This document shows positions 29,408 to 38,677 of a DNA stretch of 64,000 nt, in pieces (positions within the stretch are counted from its first letter, which is position 1; each line of letters begins with the position of its first letter). Location of the stretch: assembly GCF_025336485.1 (NCBI RefSeq), contig NZ_JAODAB010000002.1, positions 1-64,000 on the forward strand. Reading direction: 5' to 3'. The notes below the pieces were generated by a model. The model made no database searches and was not told where the DNA came from. It was given only the letters and a program-made list of their open reading frames with translations. A program made the position numbers and the translations under genes. The DNA is from Pseudomonas citri (lineage in GTDB: Bacteria; Pseudomonadota; Gammaproteobacteria; Pseudomonadales; Pseudomonadaceae).

Positions 29408-31793
29408 CCATCACGCCCCTGAGAAGACTCAAGACGAGCTGGCCGAGCTGTTCGCCCGCGACCTGACCACCGGGGTGGGCCGCAGCGTCAAGCACGACAG
29501 CGCCGCCAAACACGTGTCCGGCGAAGCGCAGTACATCGATGATCGCCTGGAATTCCCCAACCAATTGCACGTTTATGCGCGGCTCTCGGACCGCGCCCAC
29601 GCGCGGGTCCTGCGGATCGACACCACGCCCTGCTACGCCTTCGACGGCGTGCGCATCGCCATCACCCACCGTGACATCCCCGGCCTGAAGGACATCGGCC
29701 CGCTGTTGCCCGGTGATCCGTTGCTGGCCATCGATGACGTGCAGTTCGTCGGTCAACCGGTGCTGGCTGTCGCCGCCAAAGACCTCGACACGGCCCGCCA
29801 GGCGGCGATGGCGGCGATCATTGAATACGAAGACCTGGAACCGGTGCTGGACGTGGTCGAAGCCCTGCGCAAGCGGCACTTCGTGCTGGACAGCCACACC
29901 CACCAGCGCGGCGATTCGGCCGCTGCCTTGGCGAGTGCCGAACATCGCATCCAGGGCTCGCTGCACATCGGCGGCCAGGAACACTTTTACCTCGAAACCC
30001 AAGTGTCGTCGGTGATGCCCACCGAAGACGGCGGCATGCTCGTCTACTGCTCCACCCAGAACCCCACCGAGGTGCAGAAACTGGTGGCCGAAGTACTGGG
30101 CGTGTCGATGAACAAAATCGTCGTCGACATGCGCCGCATGGGCGGCGGCTTCGGTGGCAAGGAAACCCAGGCCGCCAGCCCGGCGTGCCTGTGCGCGGTG
30201 ATCGCCCACCTCACCGGCCAGCCAACCAAGATGCGCCTGCCGCGGGTCGAAGACATGCTGATGACCGGCAAGCGCCACCCGTTCTACATCGAATACGACG
30301 TAGGTTTCGACAGCACCGGACGCCTGCACGGCATCGCCCTGGAACTGGCCGGCAATTGCGGTTGCTCGCCGGACCTGTCGGCGTCGATTGTCGACCGGGC
30401 GATGTTCCATGCCGACAATGCCTATTACCTGGGCGATGCGACCATCAATGGCCACCGCTGCAAGACCAACATCGCCTCGAACACCGCCTACCGGGGTTTC
30501 GGCGGGCCGCAGGGCATGGTCGCCATCGAAGAAGTCATGGACGCCATCGCCCGGCACCTGGGGCTCGACCCGCTGGCCGTGCGCAAGGCCAATTACTACG
30601 GCAAGACCGAGCGCAACGTCACCCACTACTACCAGACCGTCGAGCACAACATGCTCGAGGAAATGACCGCCGAACTGGAAGCAAGCAGCCAGTACGCCGA
30701 GCGCCGCGAAGCGATCCGGCGTTTCAATGCCAACAGCCCGGTCCTGAAGAAGGGGTTGGCGCTGACGCCGGTCAAGTTCGGCATCTCGTTCACTGCCAGC
30801 TTTCTCAACCAGGCAGGTGCTTTGGTCCATGTCTACACCGACGGCAGCATCCACCTGAACCATGGCGGTACCGAAATGGGCCAGGGCTTGAACACCAAGG
30901 TCGCGCAAGTGGTGGCCGAGGTGTTCCAGGTGGAAATGGACCGGGTGCAGATCACCGCGACCAACACCGATAAAGTGCCAAACACCTCGCCCACCGCGGC
31001 CTCCAGCGGTGCCGACCTGAACGGCAAGGCCGCGCAGAATGCCGCCGAAACCATCAAGCGACGCCTGGTGGAGTTTGCCGCGCGGCAGTACAAGGTCAGC
31101 GAAGAAGACGTGCAGTTCCACAATGGCCATGTGCGGGTGCGCGATCACATCCTGACGTTCGAGGCGCTGGTGCAGCAGGCGTATTTCGCCCAGGTCTCGC
31201 TGTCGAGCACTGGCTTCTACAAGACCCCGAAAATCTACTACGACCGCAGCCAGGCCCGTGGTCGGCCATTCTACTACTACGCCTTTGGCGCGGCCTGTGC
31301 CGAGGTGATCGTCGACACCCTGACCGGCGAGTACAAGATGCTGCGCACCGACATCCTCCACGACGTCGGCGCCTCGCTGAACCCGGCCATCGACATGGGC
31401 CAGGTCGAGGGCGGCTTCATCCAGGGCATGGGCTGGCTGACCATGGAAGAGTTGGTGTGGAACGACAAGGGCAAGCTGCTGACCAATGGCCCGGCCAGCT
31501 ACAAGATCCCGACCGTGGCCGACATGCCACTGGATTTGCGGGTGAAGCTGGTGGAAAACCGCAAGAACCCGGAAGACACGGTGTTCCACTCCAAAGCCGT
31601 GGGCGAACCGCCGTTCATGCTCGGCATCGCCGTGTGGTGCGCCATCAAGGACGCCGTGGCGAGCCTGGGGGATTACCGGCATCAACCCGGCATCGATGCG
31701 CCGGCGACACCCGAGCGGGTGTTGTGGGGGTGTGAACGGATGCGGAGCTTGAAGGTGGTTACGGAAACTGAAGCCGAGGTGCTCGAGCTTTAG
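29400..31793 (+). CDS. xdhB: xanthine dehydrogenase, molybdopterin-binding large subunit
   Basis: A 797-residue subunit with an Ald_Xan_dh hammerhead domain near the start and molybdenum cofactor-binding segments, including RRMGGGFGGKETQA and a TAYRGFGGPQGM motif, the latter carrying the substrate-site Arg of this family. Glu of the active site is expected in the C-terminal part (HSKAVGEPPFMLG). It overlaps xdhA, showing coupled translation. It is followed by a REP pair and then xdhC. Confidence 0.96.
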   Translation: MSNHHAPEKTQDELAELFARDLTTGVGRSVKHDSAAKHVSGEAQYIDDRLEFPNQLHVYARLSDRAHARVLRIDTTPCYAFDGVRIAITHRDIPGLKDIGPLLPGDPLLAIDDVQFVGQPVLAVAAKDLDTARQAAMAAIIEYEDLEPVLDVVEALRKRHFVLDSHTHQRGDSAAALASAEHRIQGSLHIGGQEHFYLETQVSSVMPTEDGGMLVYCSTQNPTEVQKLVAEVLGVSMNKIVVDMRRMGGGFGGKETQAASPACLCAVIAHLTGQPTKMRLPRVEDMLMTGKRHPFYIEYDVGFDSTGRLHGIALELAGNCGCSPDLSASIVDRAMFHADNAYYLGDATINGHRCKTNIASNTAYRGFGGPQGMVAIEEVMDAIARHLGLDPLAVRKANYYGKTERNVTHYYQTVEHNMLEEMTAELEASSQYAERREAIRRFNANSPVLKKGLALTPVKFGISFTASFLNQAGALVHVYTDGSIHLNHGGTEMGQGLNTKVAQVVAEVFQVEMDRVQITATNTDKVPNTSPTAASSGADLNGKAAQNAAETIKRRLVEFAARQYKVSEEDVQFHNGHVRVRDHILTFEALVQQAYFAQVSLSSTGFYKTPKIYYDRSQARGRPFYYYAFGAACAEVIVDTLTGEYKMLRTDILHDVGASLNPAIDMGQVEGGFIQGMGWLTMEELVWNDKGKLLTNGPASYKIPTVADMPLDLRVKLVENRKNPEDTVFHSKAVGEPPFMLGIAVWCAIKDAVASLGDYRHQPGIDAPATPERVLWGCERMRSLKVVTETEAEVLEL

Positions 31794-31806
31794 ACCGCGG
31801 TGCGGC

Positions 31807-31885
31807 CATCGCGAGCAAGCTTGGCTCCCACAAGGGATAGGGTTAACAAAGTCCCTGTGGGAGCCAAGCTTGCTCGCGATGGCGG
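31807..31885. repeat. REP pair between xdhB and xdhC
   Basis: Inverted units CATCGCGAGCAAGCTTGGCT.. and ..AGCCAAGCTTGCTCGCGATG with a 16-bp centre. It lies inside the xdhABC transcription unit, so it may shield the xdhB 3' end or lower xdhC expression. Confidence 0.85.
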
Positions 31886-31916
31886 CTGAAGAGACAACAG
31901 CAATGTCGAGGTGAAC

Positions 31917-32759
31917 ATGTACAACTGGATCAGCGCCCTAGCCGACCTGCAAACCCGCGGCGAACCCTGCGTGCTGGTGACGATCATCGAAGAGCTCGGC
32001 TCCACGCCGCGCAACGCCGGTTCGAAGATGGTCATCAGCGCCAGCCAGGCGTTCGACACCATCGGTGGCGGGCACCTGGAATACAAGGCCATGGAGCTCG
32101 CCCGGCAAATGCTCGCCAGCGGCCAGCAAACCACCCATCTGGAGCGTTTCAGCCTCGGCGCCAGCCTGGGTCAGTGCTGCGGCGGCGTGACCGTGCTGCT
32201 GTTCGAACCCATGGGCCAGGTGCAGGCGCAGATTGCGGTGTTCGGCGCCGGCCATGTCGGCCGCGCCCTGGTGCCGCTGCTGGCGAGCCTGCCATGTCGC
32301 GTGCGCTGGATTGACTCGCGGGAAGCCGAGTTTCCCGCACAACTGCCCCACGGCGTCCTGAAAATCGTCAGCGAAGATCCGCTGGATGAAGTCGATGACT
32401 TGCCCGCCGGCAGCTACTGCATCGTCATGACCCACAACCATCAGCTCGACCTGGAACTGAGCGCCGCAATCCTCAAGCGCAACGACTTCGCCTACTTCGG
32501 CCTGATCGGTTCGAAGACCAAGCGGGTCAAGTTCGAACATCGCCTACGCGATCGCGGCTTCGACAGCAGCGCCCTGCAACGCATGCGTTGCCCGATGGGC
32601 ATCGGCGAGGTCAAGGGCAAGTTGCCCGTGGAAATCGCCATCTCCATCGCCGGCGAAATCATCGCCACCTATAACGCGGATTTCGGCCAGCACACCGCAC
32701 GCGCCGAACCGATTGCCAAGCTGCTGCCGGCCTCGCGCCGCAGCCAGGCGAACCGTTGA
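31917..32759 (+). CDS. xdhC: xanthine dehydrogenase accessory protein XdhC
   Basis: A 280-residue protein. The N-terminal XdhC/CoxI motif is seen as GSKMVISASQAFDTIGGGHLE and SLGASLGQCCGG, and the C-terminal Rossmann-like XdhC_C domain as VFGAGHVGRALVPLL. XdhC binds the molybdenum cofactor and inserts it into XdhB after sulfuration. The ATG at 31917 has GAGG five bases upstream and is chosen over the in-frame GTG at 31911. It ends 19 bp before guaD. Confidence 0.95.
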   Translation: MYNWISALADLQTRGEPCVLVTIIEELGSTPRNAGSKMVISASQAFDTIGGGHLEYKAMELARQMLASGQQTTHLERFSLGASLGQCCGGVTVLLFEPMGQVQAQIAVFGAGHVGRALVPLLASLPCRVRWIDSREAEFPAQLPHGVLKIVSEDPLDEVDDLPAGSYCIVMTHNHQLDLELSAAILKRNDFAYFGLIGSKTKRVKFEHRLRDRGFDSSALQRMRCPMGIGEVKGKLPVEIAISIAGEIIATYNADFGQHTARAEPIAKLLPASRRSQANR

Positions 32760-32778
32760 ACAATCATTGAGAACCCCC

Positions 32779-34083
32779 ATGCCCCTGTCACGCAAAGCCT
32801 ACCGCGCCGCCCTGCTCCACAGCCTCGCCGACCCGGCCGAAGTCGGTATCCCGGCCTCCTATGAATATTTCGAGGACGGTGTGCTGGTGGTGGAGAACGG
32901 CCAGATCAGTGCCATCGGCCATGCCCATGACCTGCTGCCAACCCTGGCGGCGGATGTCGAGATCACTCATTACCCGGACGCGCTGATCACCCCCGGCTTC
33001 ATCGACACCCACATCCACCTGCCGCAGACCGGCATGGTCGGCGCCTACGGCGAGCAATTGCTGGACTGGCTCAACACTTACACCTTCCCCTGCGAACGCC
33101 AGTTCGCCGACAAGGCCCATGCCGACGCCGTAGCCGATATCTTCGTCAAGGAACTGCTGCGCAACGGCACCACCACCGCGCTGGTCTTCGGCAGCGTGCA
33201 CCCGCAGTCGGTGGACGCGTTCTTTGAAGTGGCCCAGAAACTCGACCTGCGGATGATCGCCGGCAAGGTGATGATGGACCGCAACGCCCCGGACTACCTG
33301 GTCGACACCGCAGAATCCAGCTACACCCAGAGCAAGGCGCTGATCGAGCGTTGGCACGGCAAGGGCCGCCTGCACTACGCCGTGACCCCACGCTTCGCCC
33401 CGACCAGCACGCCGGAACAATTGGCCCTGGCCGGCCAGTTGCTCGGTGAGTACCCCGACCTGTACATGCAGACCCACATCAGCGAAAACCTGCAGGAAGT
33501 GCAGTGGGTCAAGGAACTGTTCCCCGAGCGCAAGGGCTACCTGGACGTCTACGACCACTACCAACTGCTCGGCGAGCGCTCGGTGCTTGCCCACGGCGTA
33601 CACCTGTGCGACGACGAATGCGCACGGCTGGCCGAGACCGGTTCGGCCATCGCTTTCTGCCCGACCTCGAACTTTTTCCTCGGCAGCGGCCTGTTCAACC
33701 TGCCGATGGCCGAGAAACACAAGGTGAACGTGGGAGTGGGCACGGACGTCGGCGGCGGCACCAGTTTTTCACTGCTGCAAACCCTCAACGAAGCCTACAA
33801 GGTGATGCAATTGCAAGGCGCACGGTTGAGTCCGTTCAAGTCGCTGTACCTGGCCACTCTAGGCGGGGCCCGGGCCCTGCGGCTGGAAGACAGGATCGGC
33901 ACTTTGCAACCGGGTACCGAGGCGGACTTCCTGGTGCTGGACTACAACGCCACGCCGCTGCTGGGTTATCGCCTGAAGCAGGCAAAAGACATTGCCGAGA
34001 AGTTGTTTGTGCTGATGACGCTGGGGGATGACCGAACGGTGATGCAGACCTATGCGGCGGGTCGGTTGGTGCATCGGCGCTAA
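32779..34083 (+). CDS. guaD: guanine deaminase
   Basis: A 434-residue amidohydrolase converting guanine to xanthine, the substrate of the upstream XdhAB. The zinc-binding HxH is in GFIDTHIHLPQTGM. Family motifs include YTFPCERQFAD, a later TPRFAPTSTPEQL, HISEN and VGTDVGGGTSFS. The ATG at 32779 (MPLSRKAYRAALLHS) fits the family; the frame extends 66 bp upstream into xdhC. Together xdhABC-guaD form a guanine-to-urate pathway. Confidence 0.95.
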   Translation: MPLSRKAYRAALLHSLADPAEVGIPASYEYFEDGVLVVENGQISAIGHAHDLLPTLAADVEITHYPDALITPGFIDTHIHLPQTGMVGAYGEQLLDWLNTYTFPCERQFADKAHADAVADIFVKELLRNGTTTALVFGSVHPQSVDAFFEVAQKLDLRMIAGKVMMDRNAPDYLVDTAESSYTQSKALIERWHGKGRLHYAVTPRFAPTSTPEQLALAGQLLGEYPDLYMQTHISENLQEVQWVKELFPERKGYLDVYDHYQLLGERSVLAHGVHLCDDECARLAETGSAIAFCPTSNFFLGSGLFNLPMAEKHKVNVGVGTDVGGGTSFSLLQTLNEAYKVMQLQGARLSPFKSLYLATLGGARALRLEDRIGTLQPGTEADFLVLDYNATPLLGYRLKQAKDIAEKLFVLMTLGDDRTVMQTYAAGRLVHRR

Positions 34084-34094
34084 CTGTTTAAATC

Positions 34095-34171
34095 AAAAGA
34101 TCGCCGCCTCCGGCAGCGCCTGCAGGGGATCACATTTATCCCGTGGGAGCTGCCGGAAGCGGCGATCTTTT
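34095..34171. terminator. bidirectional terminator between guaD and the convergent GntR gene
   Basis: Long arms AAAAGATCGCCGC(CT)CCGGCAGC and GCTGCCGG(AA)GCGGCGATCTTTT flank a 31-base loop. T-runs lie on both strands, suiting the convergent genes guaD (+) and the GntR gene (-). Confidence 0.85.
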
Positions 34172-34186
34172 CAAGCTTGCGACAGG

Positions 34187-34951
34187 TCAGAGCTTGGCCG
34201 GCGAACGCCCAGGCTTCTTGCTCTGCAACAAATGCGAGAACACCGCATGCAAGTCATCCGACGCACTTTCTTCGTCGAGGTTGAGCTTGCTGTCGATGTG
34301 GTCCATGTGGTGCATCATCAGGTCCACCGCCAGGGTGGCGTCGCGGGCCTCGATGGCGTCGATCAACTGGGTGTGTTCGTCGTAGGAACAGTGGGAACGG
34401 TTGCCGCTTTCGTACTGGGCGATGATCAGCGATGTCTGGGACACAAGGCTGCGCTGGAAGCTGATCAGTGGAGCATTCTTCGCCGCTTCGGCCAGCTTGA
34501 GGTGGAACTCGCCCGACAAGCGGATGCCGGCACCACGGTCGCCCCGGGAGAAACTGTCGCGCTCGTCGCTGACCATCTGGCGCAGCTCGGCCAATTGCTC
34601 GGCCGTGGCATGTTGCACGGCCAGTTCGGTGATCGCCCGCTCCACCAGGCGCCGGGCCATGAATACCTGGCGCGCCTCTTCGACGCTCGGGCTGGCCACC
34701 ACGGCGCCGCGATTGGGCCGCAGCAGCACCACGCCTTCGTGGGCCAGGCGTGACAGCGCGCGACGAATGATCGTGCGGCTGACCCCGAAAATCTCCCCCA
34801 AGGCCTCTTCGCTCAACTTCGTACCGGGCGCCAGGCGTTGTTCCAGGATCGCCTCGAAGATATGCGCGTAGACGATATCGTCCTGGGTTCCACTGCGGCC
34901 GGCTTTACCTGCTCGCGGTTGTTTCTTGAGGGGTTGCAACTGTTCGTTCAT
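34187..34951 (-). CDS. GntR-family regulator (FCD type) next to purine catabolism genes
   Basis: A 254-residue regulator with a GntR winged helix at ~35-100 (LAPGTKLSEEALGEIFGVSR, then TIIRRALSRLAHEGVVLLRP) and an FCD effector domain whose metal/ligand residues may include His in GEFHLKLAEA and the HH of MMHHMDHID. The ATG at 34951 (MNEQLQPLKKQ) is chosen; upstream in-frame codons run into the promoter region shared with the divergent transporter gene. It probably controls the transporter and/or guaD-xdh genes, by position only. Confidence 0.9.
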   Translation of the reverse strand: MNEQLQPLKKQPRAGKAGRSGTQDDIVYAHIFEAILEQRLAPGTKLSEEALGEIFGVSRTIIRRALSRLAHEGVVLLRPNRGAVVASPSVEEARQVFMARRLVERAITELAVQHATAEQLAELRQMVSDERDSFSRGDRGAGIRLSGEFHLKLAEAAKNAPLISFQRSLVSQTSLIIAQYESGNRSHCSYDEHTQLIDAIEARDATLAVDLMMHHMDHIDSKLNLDEESASDDLHAVFSHLLQSKKPGRSPAKL

Positions 34952-35044
34952 GGGCACTCGAGTCGGAAGAGCGGCGGCGAATTGACCGTGACTGTAATAC
35001 GGCACAGCGGGTCGCTGGCAAGTATCGCGTAAAAAACAGCCCGA

Positions 35045-35054
35045 TTGTACACAA
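35045..35054. promoter_or_regulatory. possible operator TTGT-AC-ACAA
   Basis: A short palindrome, TTGTACACAA, lies in the 262-bp divergent gap between the GntR gene and the BenE-type transporter. GntR/FCD regulators often use TTGT..ACAA half-sites, but the match is short. Confidence 0.3.
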
Positions 35055-35213
35055 CCTCTGATGGCAACACGACTGTACGGCCGTTTGCGGACACGGCTGT
35101 ATAGCAATTGCCAACTGCGTTGAGTTTAGGCTTTGTACGAACCCTAGGCTTGAGAACCTGAACCTATGGCAGCTTCAGGCCCTGCCAATTTATAACAAGG
35201 ATCACCGCCCACC

Positions 35214-36401
35214 ATGACCGAAGTCACGACCATGCCACTTCGTCCGCTCGCCGACACTTCGCCCTCGGCCATTGTCGCCGGGTTCATCGCCATGATGACC
35301 GGCTACACCAGCTCCCTGGTACTGATGTTCCAGGCCGGACAAGCGGCCGGGCTGACCAGCGGGCAGATTTCCTCGTGGATCTGGGCCATTTCCATTGGCA
35401 TGGCGGTGTGCTCCATCGGCCTGTCGCTGCGCTATCGCACGCCGATCACCATCGCCTGGTCGACGCCAGGCGCGGCGTTGCTGATCACCAGCCTGGGCGG
35501 GGTGAGTTATGGCGAAGCCATCGGCGCCTACATCACCTGCGCGGTGCTGGTGACGATCTGCGGCCTGACCGGCAGTTTCGAGCGCCTGGTCAAGCGTATT
35601 CCGGCCTCGTTGGCGGCGGCGTTGCTGGCGGGCATCCTGTTCAAGATCGGCAGCGAGATCTTCGTCGCCACCCAGCACCGCACCGGCCTGGTGCTCGGGA
35701 TGTTCTTCACTTACCTGATCGTCAAGCGCCTGTCGCCCCGTTACGCGGTGCTGGCGGCGCTGCTGATCGGCACCGCACTCTCCGGTCTGCTGGGCCTGCT
35801 GGATTTCAGCCACTTTTCCCTCGAAGTCGCCACGCCGGTCTGGACCACGCCACACTTCTCGCTGGCTGCGACCATCAGCATCGGCATCCCGCTGTTTGTA
35901 GTGGCGATGACTTCGCAAAACATGCCCGGCATCGCCGTGCTGCGGGCCGACGGCTACCACGTACCGGCCTCGCCGCTGATCACCAGCACCGGCATCGCCT
36001 CGCTGCTGCTGGCACCGTTCGGCTCCCACGGCATCAACCTGTCAGCCATCAGCGCGGCCATCTGCACCGGACCCCATGCCCATGAAGATCGTAACAAGCG
36101 TTACACGGCGGCGGTCTGGTGCGGGATTTTCTACGGGATCGCCGGGGTGTTCGGCGCGACGCTGGCAGCCTTGTTCGCGGCGCTGCCCAAGGAACTGGTG
36201 CTGTCCATCGCGGCGCTGGCGCTGTTCGGGTCGATCATCAATGGCTTGACCATCGCCATGAGCCAGGCCCGGGAACGGGAAGCGGCGCTGGTCACCTTCA
36301 TGGTCACGGCGTCGGGGCTGACGCTGTTTTCCATCGGTTCGGCGTTCTGGGGGATTGTGGCGGGGGTGTTGACGCTGTTGATTCTGAATTGGGAAAAATA
36401 A
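35214..36401 (+). CDS. BenE-family inner membrane transporter
   Basis: A 395-residue protein with about 11-12 hydrophobic segments. It has the BenE (benzoate:H+ symporter/YdcO) motifs SPSAIVAGFIAMMTGYTSS and ITIAWSTPGAALL near the N-terminus. It sits divergently from a GntR regulator and beside guaD-xdh rather than benzoate genes, so a purine or another substrate is possible. The ATG at 35214 is used; the Shine-Dalgarno (AAGGA) is a little distant (12 bp). Confidence 0.88.
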   Translation: MTEVTTMPLRPLADTSPSAIVAGFIAMMTGYTSSLVLMFQAGQAAGLTSGQISSWIWAISIGMAVCSIGLSLRYRTPITIAWSTPGAALLITSLGGVSYGEAIGAYITCAVLVTICGLTGSFERLVKRIPASLAAALLAGILFKIGSEIFVATQHRTGLVLGMFFTYLIVKRLSPRYAVLAALLIGTALSGLLGLLDFSHFSLEVATPVWTTPHFSLAATISIGIPLFVVAMTSQNMPGIAVLRADGYHVPASPLITSTGIASLLLAPFGSHGINLSAISAAICTGPHAHEDRNKRYTAAVWCGIFYGIAGVFGATLAALFAALPKELVLSIAALALFGSIINGLTIAMSQAREREAALVTFMVTASGLTLFSIGSAFWGIVAGVLTLLILNWEK

Positions 36402-36455
36402 GCTGCAAGCTACAAGCTCTTAACTTGCATCTTGCAGCTCGAAGCTCGTAGCTTA
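36401..36455. repeat. AAGCT-rich inverted repeat between convergent genes
   Basis: AGCTGCAAG and CTTGCAGCT arms with further GCTACAAGCTC/GAAGCTCGTAGC pairing, like the repeat at 23371-23441. It lies between the 3' ends of the BenE-type gene and yggL and may act as a terminator. Confidence 0.6.
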
Positions 36456-36794
36456 CTTCTGATTGATCGGCTTTTCCGGGTACCAGACGTCGATCAGCGG
36501 GCTGACTTCCACGTTGGTCAGCTCAGGACGGGCCTTGAGCCAGGCCTCGACGGCAGCGCGCTGCTCCTCGGACACCGAGCCACGCTTTTGCAGGCAAACC
36601 AGACCGTAGTCGTCGCCGCCAACATAGCCCAGACCGTTGGCTTCCATGGCTTGCTTCAGGAAATCGTCGAGGAAAGTGTCAATAGCCTCATCGGCCAGAT
36701 CTTCTTTGAAATCCAGGTTCAGTTCGAAACCCAGCTCTTGAAATTCATCCACGCACAGCTTCTTGCGCAGACGCTGGGAACGGTTAGTCGCCAT
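36453..36794 (-). CDS. yggL: YggL family protein (DUF469)
   Basis: A 113-residue basic-then-acidic protein starting MATNRSQRLRKKLCVDEFQE with the family motif LGFELNLDFKEDL and a GLVCLQKRGSVSEEQR stretch. YggL homologues have been linked to 50S ribosomal subunits; the exact role is not established. The ATG at 36794 is chosen over one 15 bp upstream because it matches homologues. It is a single gene, divergent from dacB. Confidence 0.9.
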   Translation of the reverse strand: MATNRSQRLRKKLCVDEFQELGFELNLDFKEDLADEAIDTFLDDFLKQAMEANGLGYVGGDDYGLVCLQKRGSVSEEQRAAVEAWLKARPELTNVEVSPLIDVWYPEKPINQK

Positions 36795-37025
36795 TGGAAC
36801 AATCCTCATAAGTAATAACGGCCGGCACTTTACCAGTTTGGTGCATCGTTTGCCCGACTGATCGCCGGTCTCGGCCTACCGTCGGTAAAAAATAGCGCAT
36901 CGAAAGGCTCAAGCACGGCCCAAGGCGTTTCAGCTTGGGGCATAATGCCGACACTTTCATGACCATTGAGGACGTTCATTTTCATGTCCTCGCCTTTTTC
37001 CCCTCGCCCGTAGGGTTTTATTTAC

Positions 37026-38492
37026 ATGATCAAATCTTTGCGTCCACTGCTTCTGGCCAGCCTTCTTCTTCCCCTGGCCCTTCCTGTCTCCAGCCACGCC
37101 GCCACGATCAACACTGCCCTGTCGCCCAACGTGCAGAAGGCCCTCAAGGCCAGCAAGCTGCAAGACGATGCCCTGTCCCTGGTGATGGTGCCGCTCAACG
37201 GCCCCGGCACCCCGACCCTGTACAACGCCGACGTGTCGGTGAACCCGGCGTCCACCATGAAATTGGTGACCACCTACGCGGCGCTGGAAATGCTCGGCCC
37301 CAATCACCAGTGGAAAACCGAGTTCTACACCGACGGTACCCTCAGTGGCGGGATCCTCAACGGCAACCTGTACCTCAAGGGCGGCGGCGACCCCAAGCTG
37401 AACATGGAAAAACTCTGGTTGCTGATGCGCGACCTGCGGGCCAACGGCGTGCAGCAGGTCACTGGCGACCTGGTGCTGGACCGCGGTTTCTTCATCCAGC
37501 CGCAACTGCCCGAGTTCAATGACGACGGCAACGACGAGAACAAGCCGTTCCTGGTCAAGCCCGACTCGTTGCTGGTCAACCTCAAGGCCCTGCGCTTCGT
37601 CGCCCGCAATGACGGCGGTCGGGTGCTGGTGTCGGTGGAACCGCCGATTGCCAGCATTCGCATCGACAACCAGGTCAAGGCGGTGAACGCCAAGCAATGC
37701 GCCGGCGGCGTGCGCTACAACCCAGTGCCCCAGGCGGACGGCAGCGTGACCGTGACCGTGGGTGGCCAGTTGGGGGACGGTTGCAGTTCCCAGACCTACC
37801 TGTCGCTGCTCGATCACGCCACCTACACCGCCGGCGCCGTGCGGGCGATCTGGAAGGAACTGGGCGGCAGCATCCAGGGCGCGGACCGCCTGGCACCGAC
37901 CCCGAGCAACGCGAAGGTGCTGGCCCGGGCCTTCTCGCCGGACCTGGCGGAGATCATCCGCGACATCAACAAATACAGTAACAACACCATGGCCCAGCAG
38001 CTGTTCCTGAGCCTGGGCGCGCAGTTCCGCAATGAAGCCGACGGCGACGACGCCAAGGCTGCACAGCGGGTGGTGCGCCAGTGGCTGGCCAAGAAAGGCA
38101 TCACCGCGCCACACCTGGTGATGGAGAACGGCTCCGGTCTGTCCCGCGCCGAACGGGTCAGCGCCCGGGAAATGGCCGCAATGCTGCAAGCCGCCTGGCG
38201 CAGCCCGTATGCGGCGGAGTACATCAGCTCGATGCCGATCGCCGGTACCGACGGCACCATGCGCAAACGCCTGAAGACCACGGCCATGGCCGGTGAGGCC
38301 CACGTCAAGACCGGCACCCTGAACACTGTCCGCGCCATCGCCGGCTTCAGCCGCGACATCAACGGCAACACCTGGGCCGTGGTGGCGATCCTCAATGATC
38401 CGAAGCCTTGGGGCGCGTCGTCGGTGCTGGACCAGGTGCTGCTGGACCTGTATCGCCAACCGAAACTGCCGCAGACGGCGTCGGTGCTCTGA
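37026..38492 (+). CDS. dacB: D-alanyl-D-alanine carboxypeptidase/endopeptidase (PBP4, DacB)
   Basis: A 488-residue periplasmic S13 peptidase. A signal peptide is clear (MIKSLRPLLLASLLLPLALP..SHA). The three penicillin-binding motifs are STMK (NPASTMKLV), SNN (YSNNTMAQQ) and KTG (HVKTGTLN). It trims and cross-link-cleaves peptidoglycan; loss of DacB affects ampC induction in P. aeruginosa. It is a single gene followed by REP repeats. Confidence 0.95.
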   Translation: MIKSLRPLLLASLLLPLALPVSSHAATINTALSPNVQKALKASKLQDDALSLVMVPLNGPGTPTLYNADVSVNPASTMKLVTTYAALEMLGPNHQWKTEFYTDGTLSGGILNGNLYLKGGGDPKLNMEKLWLLMRDLRANGVQQVTGDLVLDRGFFIQPQLPEFNDDGNDENKPFLVKPDSLLVNLKALRFVARNDGGRVLVSVEPPIASIRIDNQVKAVNAKQCAGGVRYNPVPQADGSVTVTVGGQLGDGCSSQTYLSLLDHATYTAGAVRAIWKELGGSIQGADRLAPTPSNAKVLARAFSPDLAEIIRDINKYSNNTMAQQLFLSLGAQFRNEADGDDAKAAQRVVRQWLAKKGITAPHLVMENGSGLSRAERVSAREMAAMLQAAWRSPYAAEYISSMPIAGTDGTMRKRLKTTAMAGEAHVKTGTLNTVRAIAGFSRDINGNTWAVVAILNDPKPWGASSVLDQVLLDLYRQPKLPQTASVL

Positions 38493-38512
38493 GTCCCGGA
38501 TTCACTGCATAG

Positions 38513-38608
38513 CCCTGTAGGAGCAAAGCTTGCTCGCGATGGCGGTGGCTCAGCTGACATCAGTGCTGAATGCGCCACCGTTTCGCGAGCAAGCTTTACT
38601 CCCACAGG
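38513..38608. repeat. REP pair after dacB
   Basis: Inverted units CCTGTAGGAGCAAAGCTTGC and GCAAGCTTTACTCCCACAGG, about 50 bp apart, between the convergent dacB and GGDEF genes. Confidence 0.85.
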
Positions 38609-38651
38609 CCTTGAGTGGTCATCCAAAAAAAATGGCATTCACCGCAATTGA

Positions 38652-38677
38652 CTGTGGGAGCGAGCTTGCTCCCACAG
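38652..38677. repeat. perfect short palindrome abutting the GGDEF gene stop
   Basis: CTGTGGGAGCGAGCTTGCTCCCACAG-type 26-bp palindrome (arms CTGTGGGAGC and GCTCCCACAG), ending at the base before the minus-strand stop codon. It is a REP-derived unit that could shape the 3' end of that mRNA. Confidence 0.7.

Noticed and set aside
29325..31685. A 786-codon open frame antisense to xdhB
   Set aside because: It mirrors the codon structure of xdhB in G+C-rich DNA. It shows no family motifs, and xdhB has complete catalytic motifs in the sense frame.
36957..38459. A 500-codon antisense frame within dacB
   Set aside because: Shadow frame; dacB has signal peptide and all three penicillin-binding motifs.
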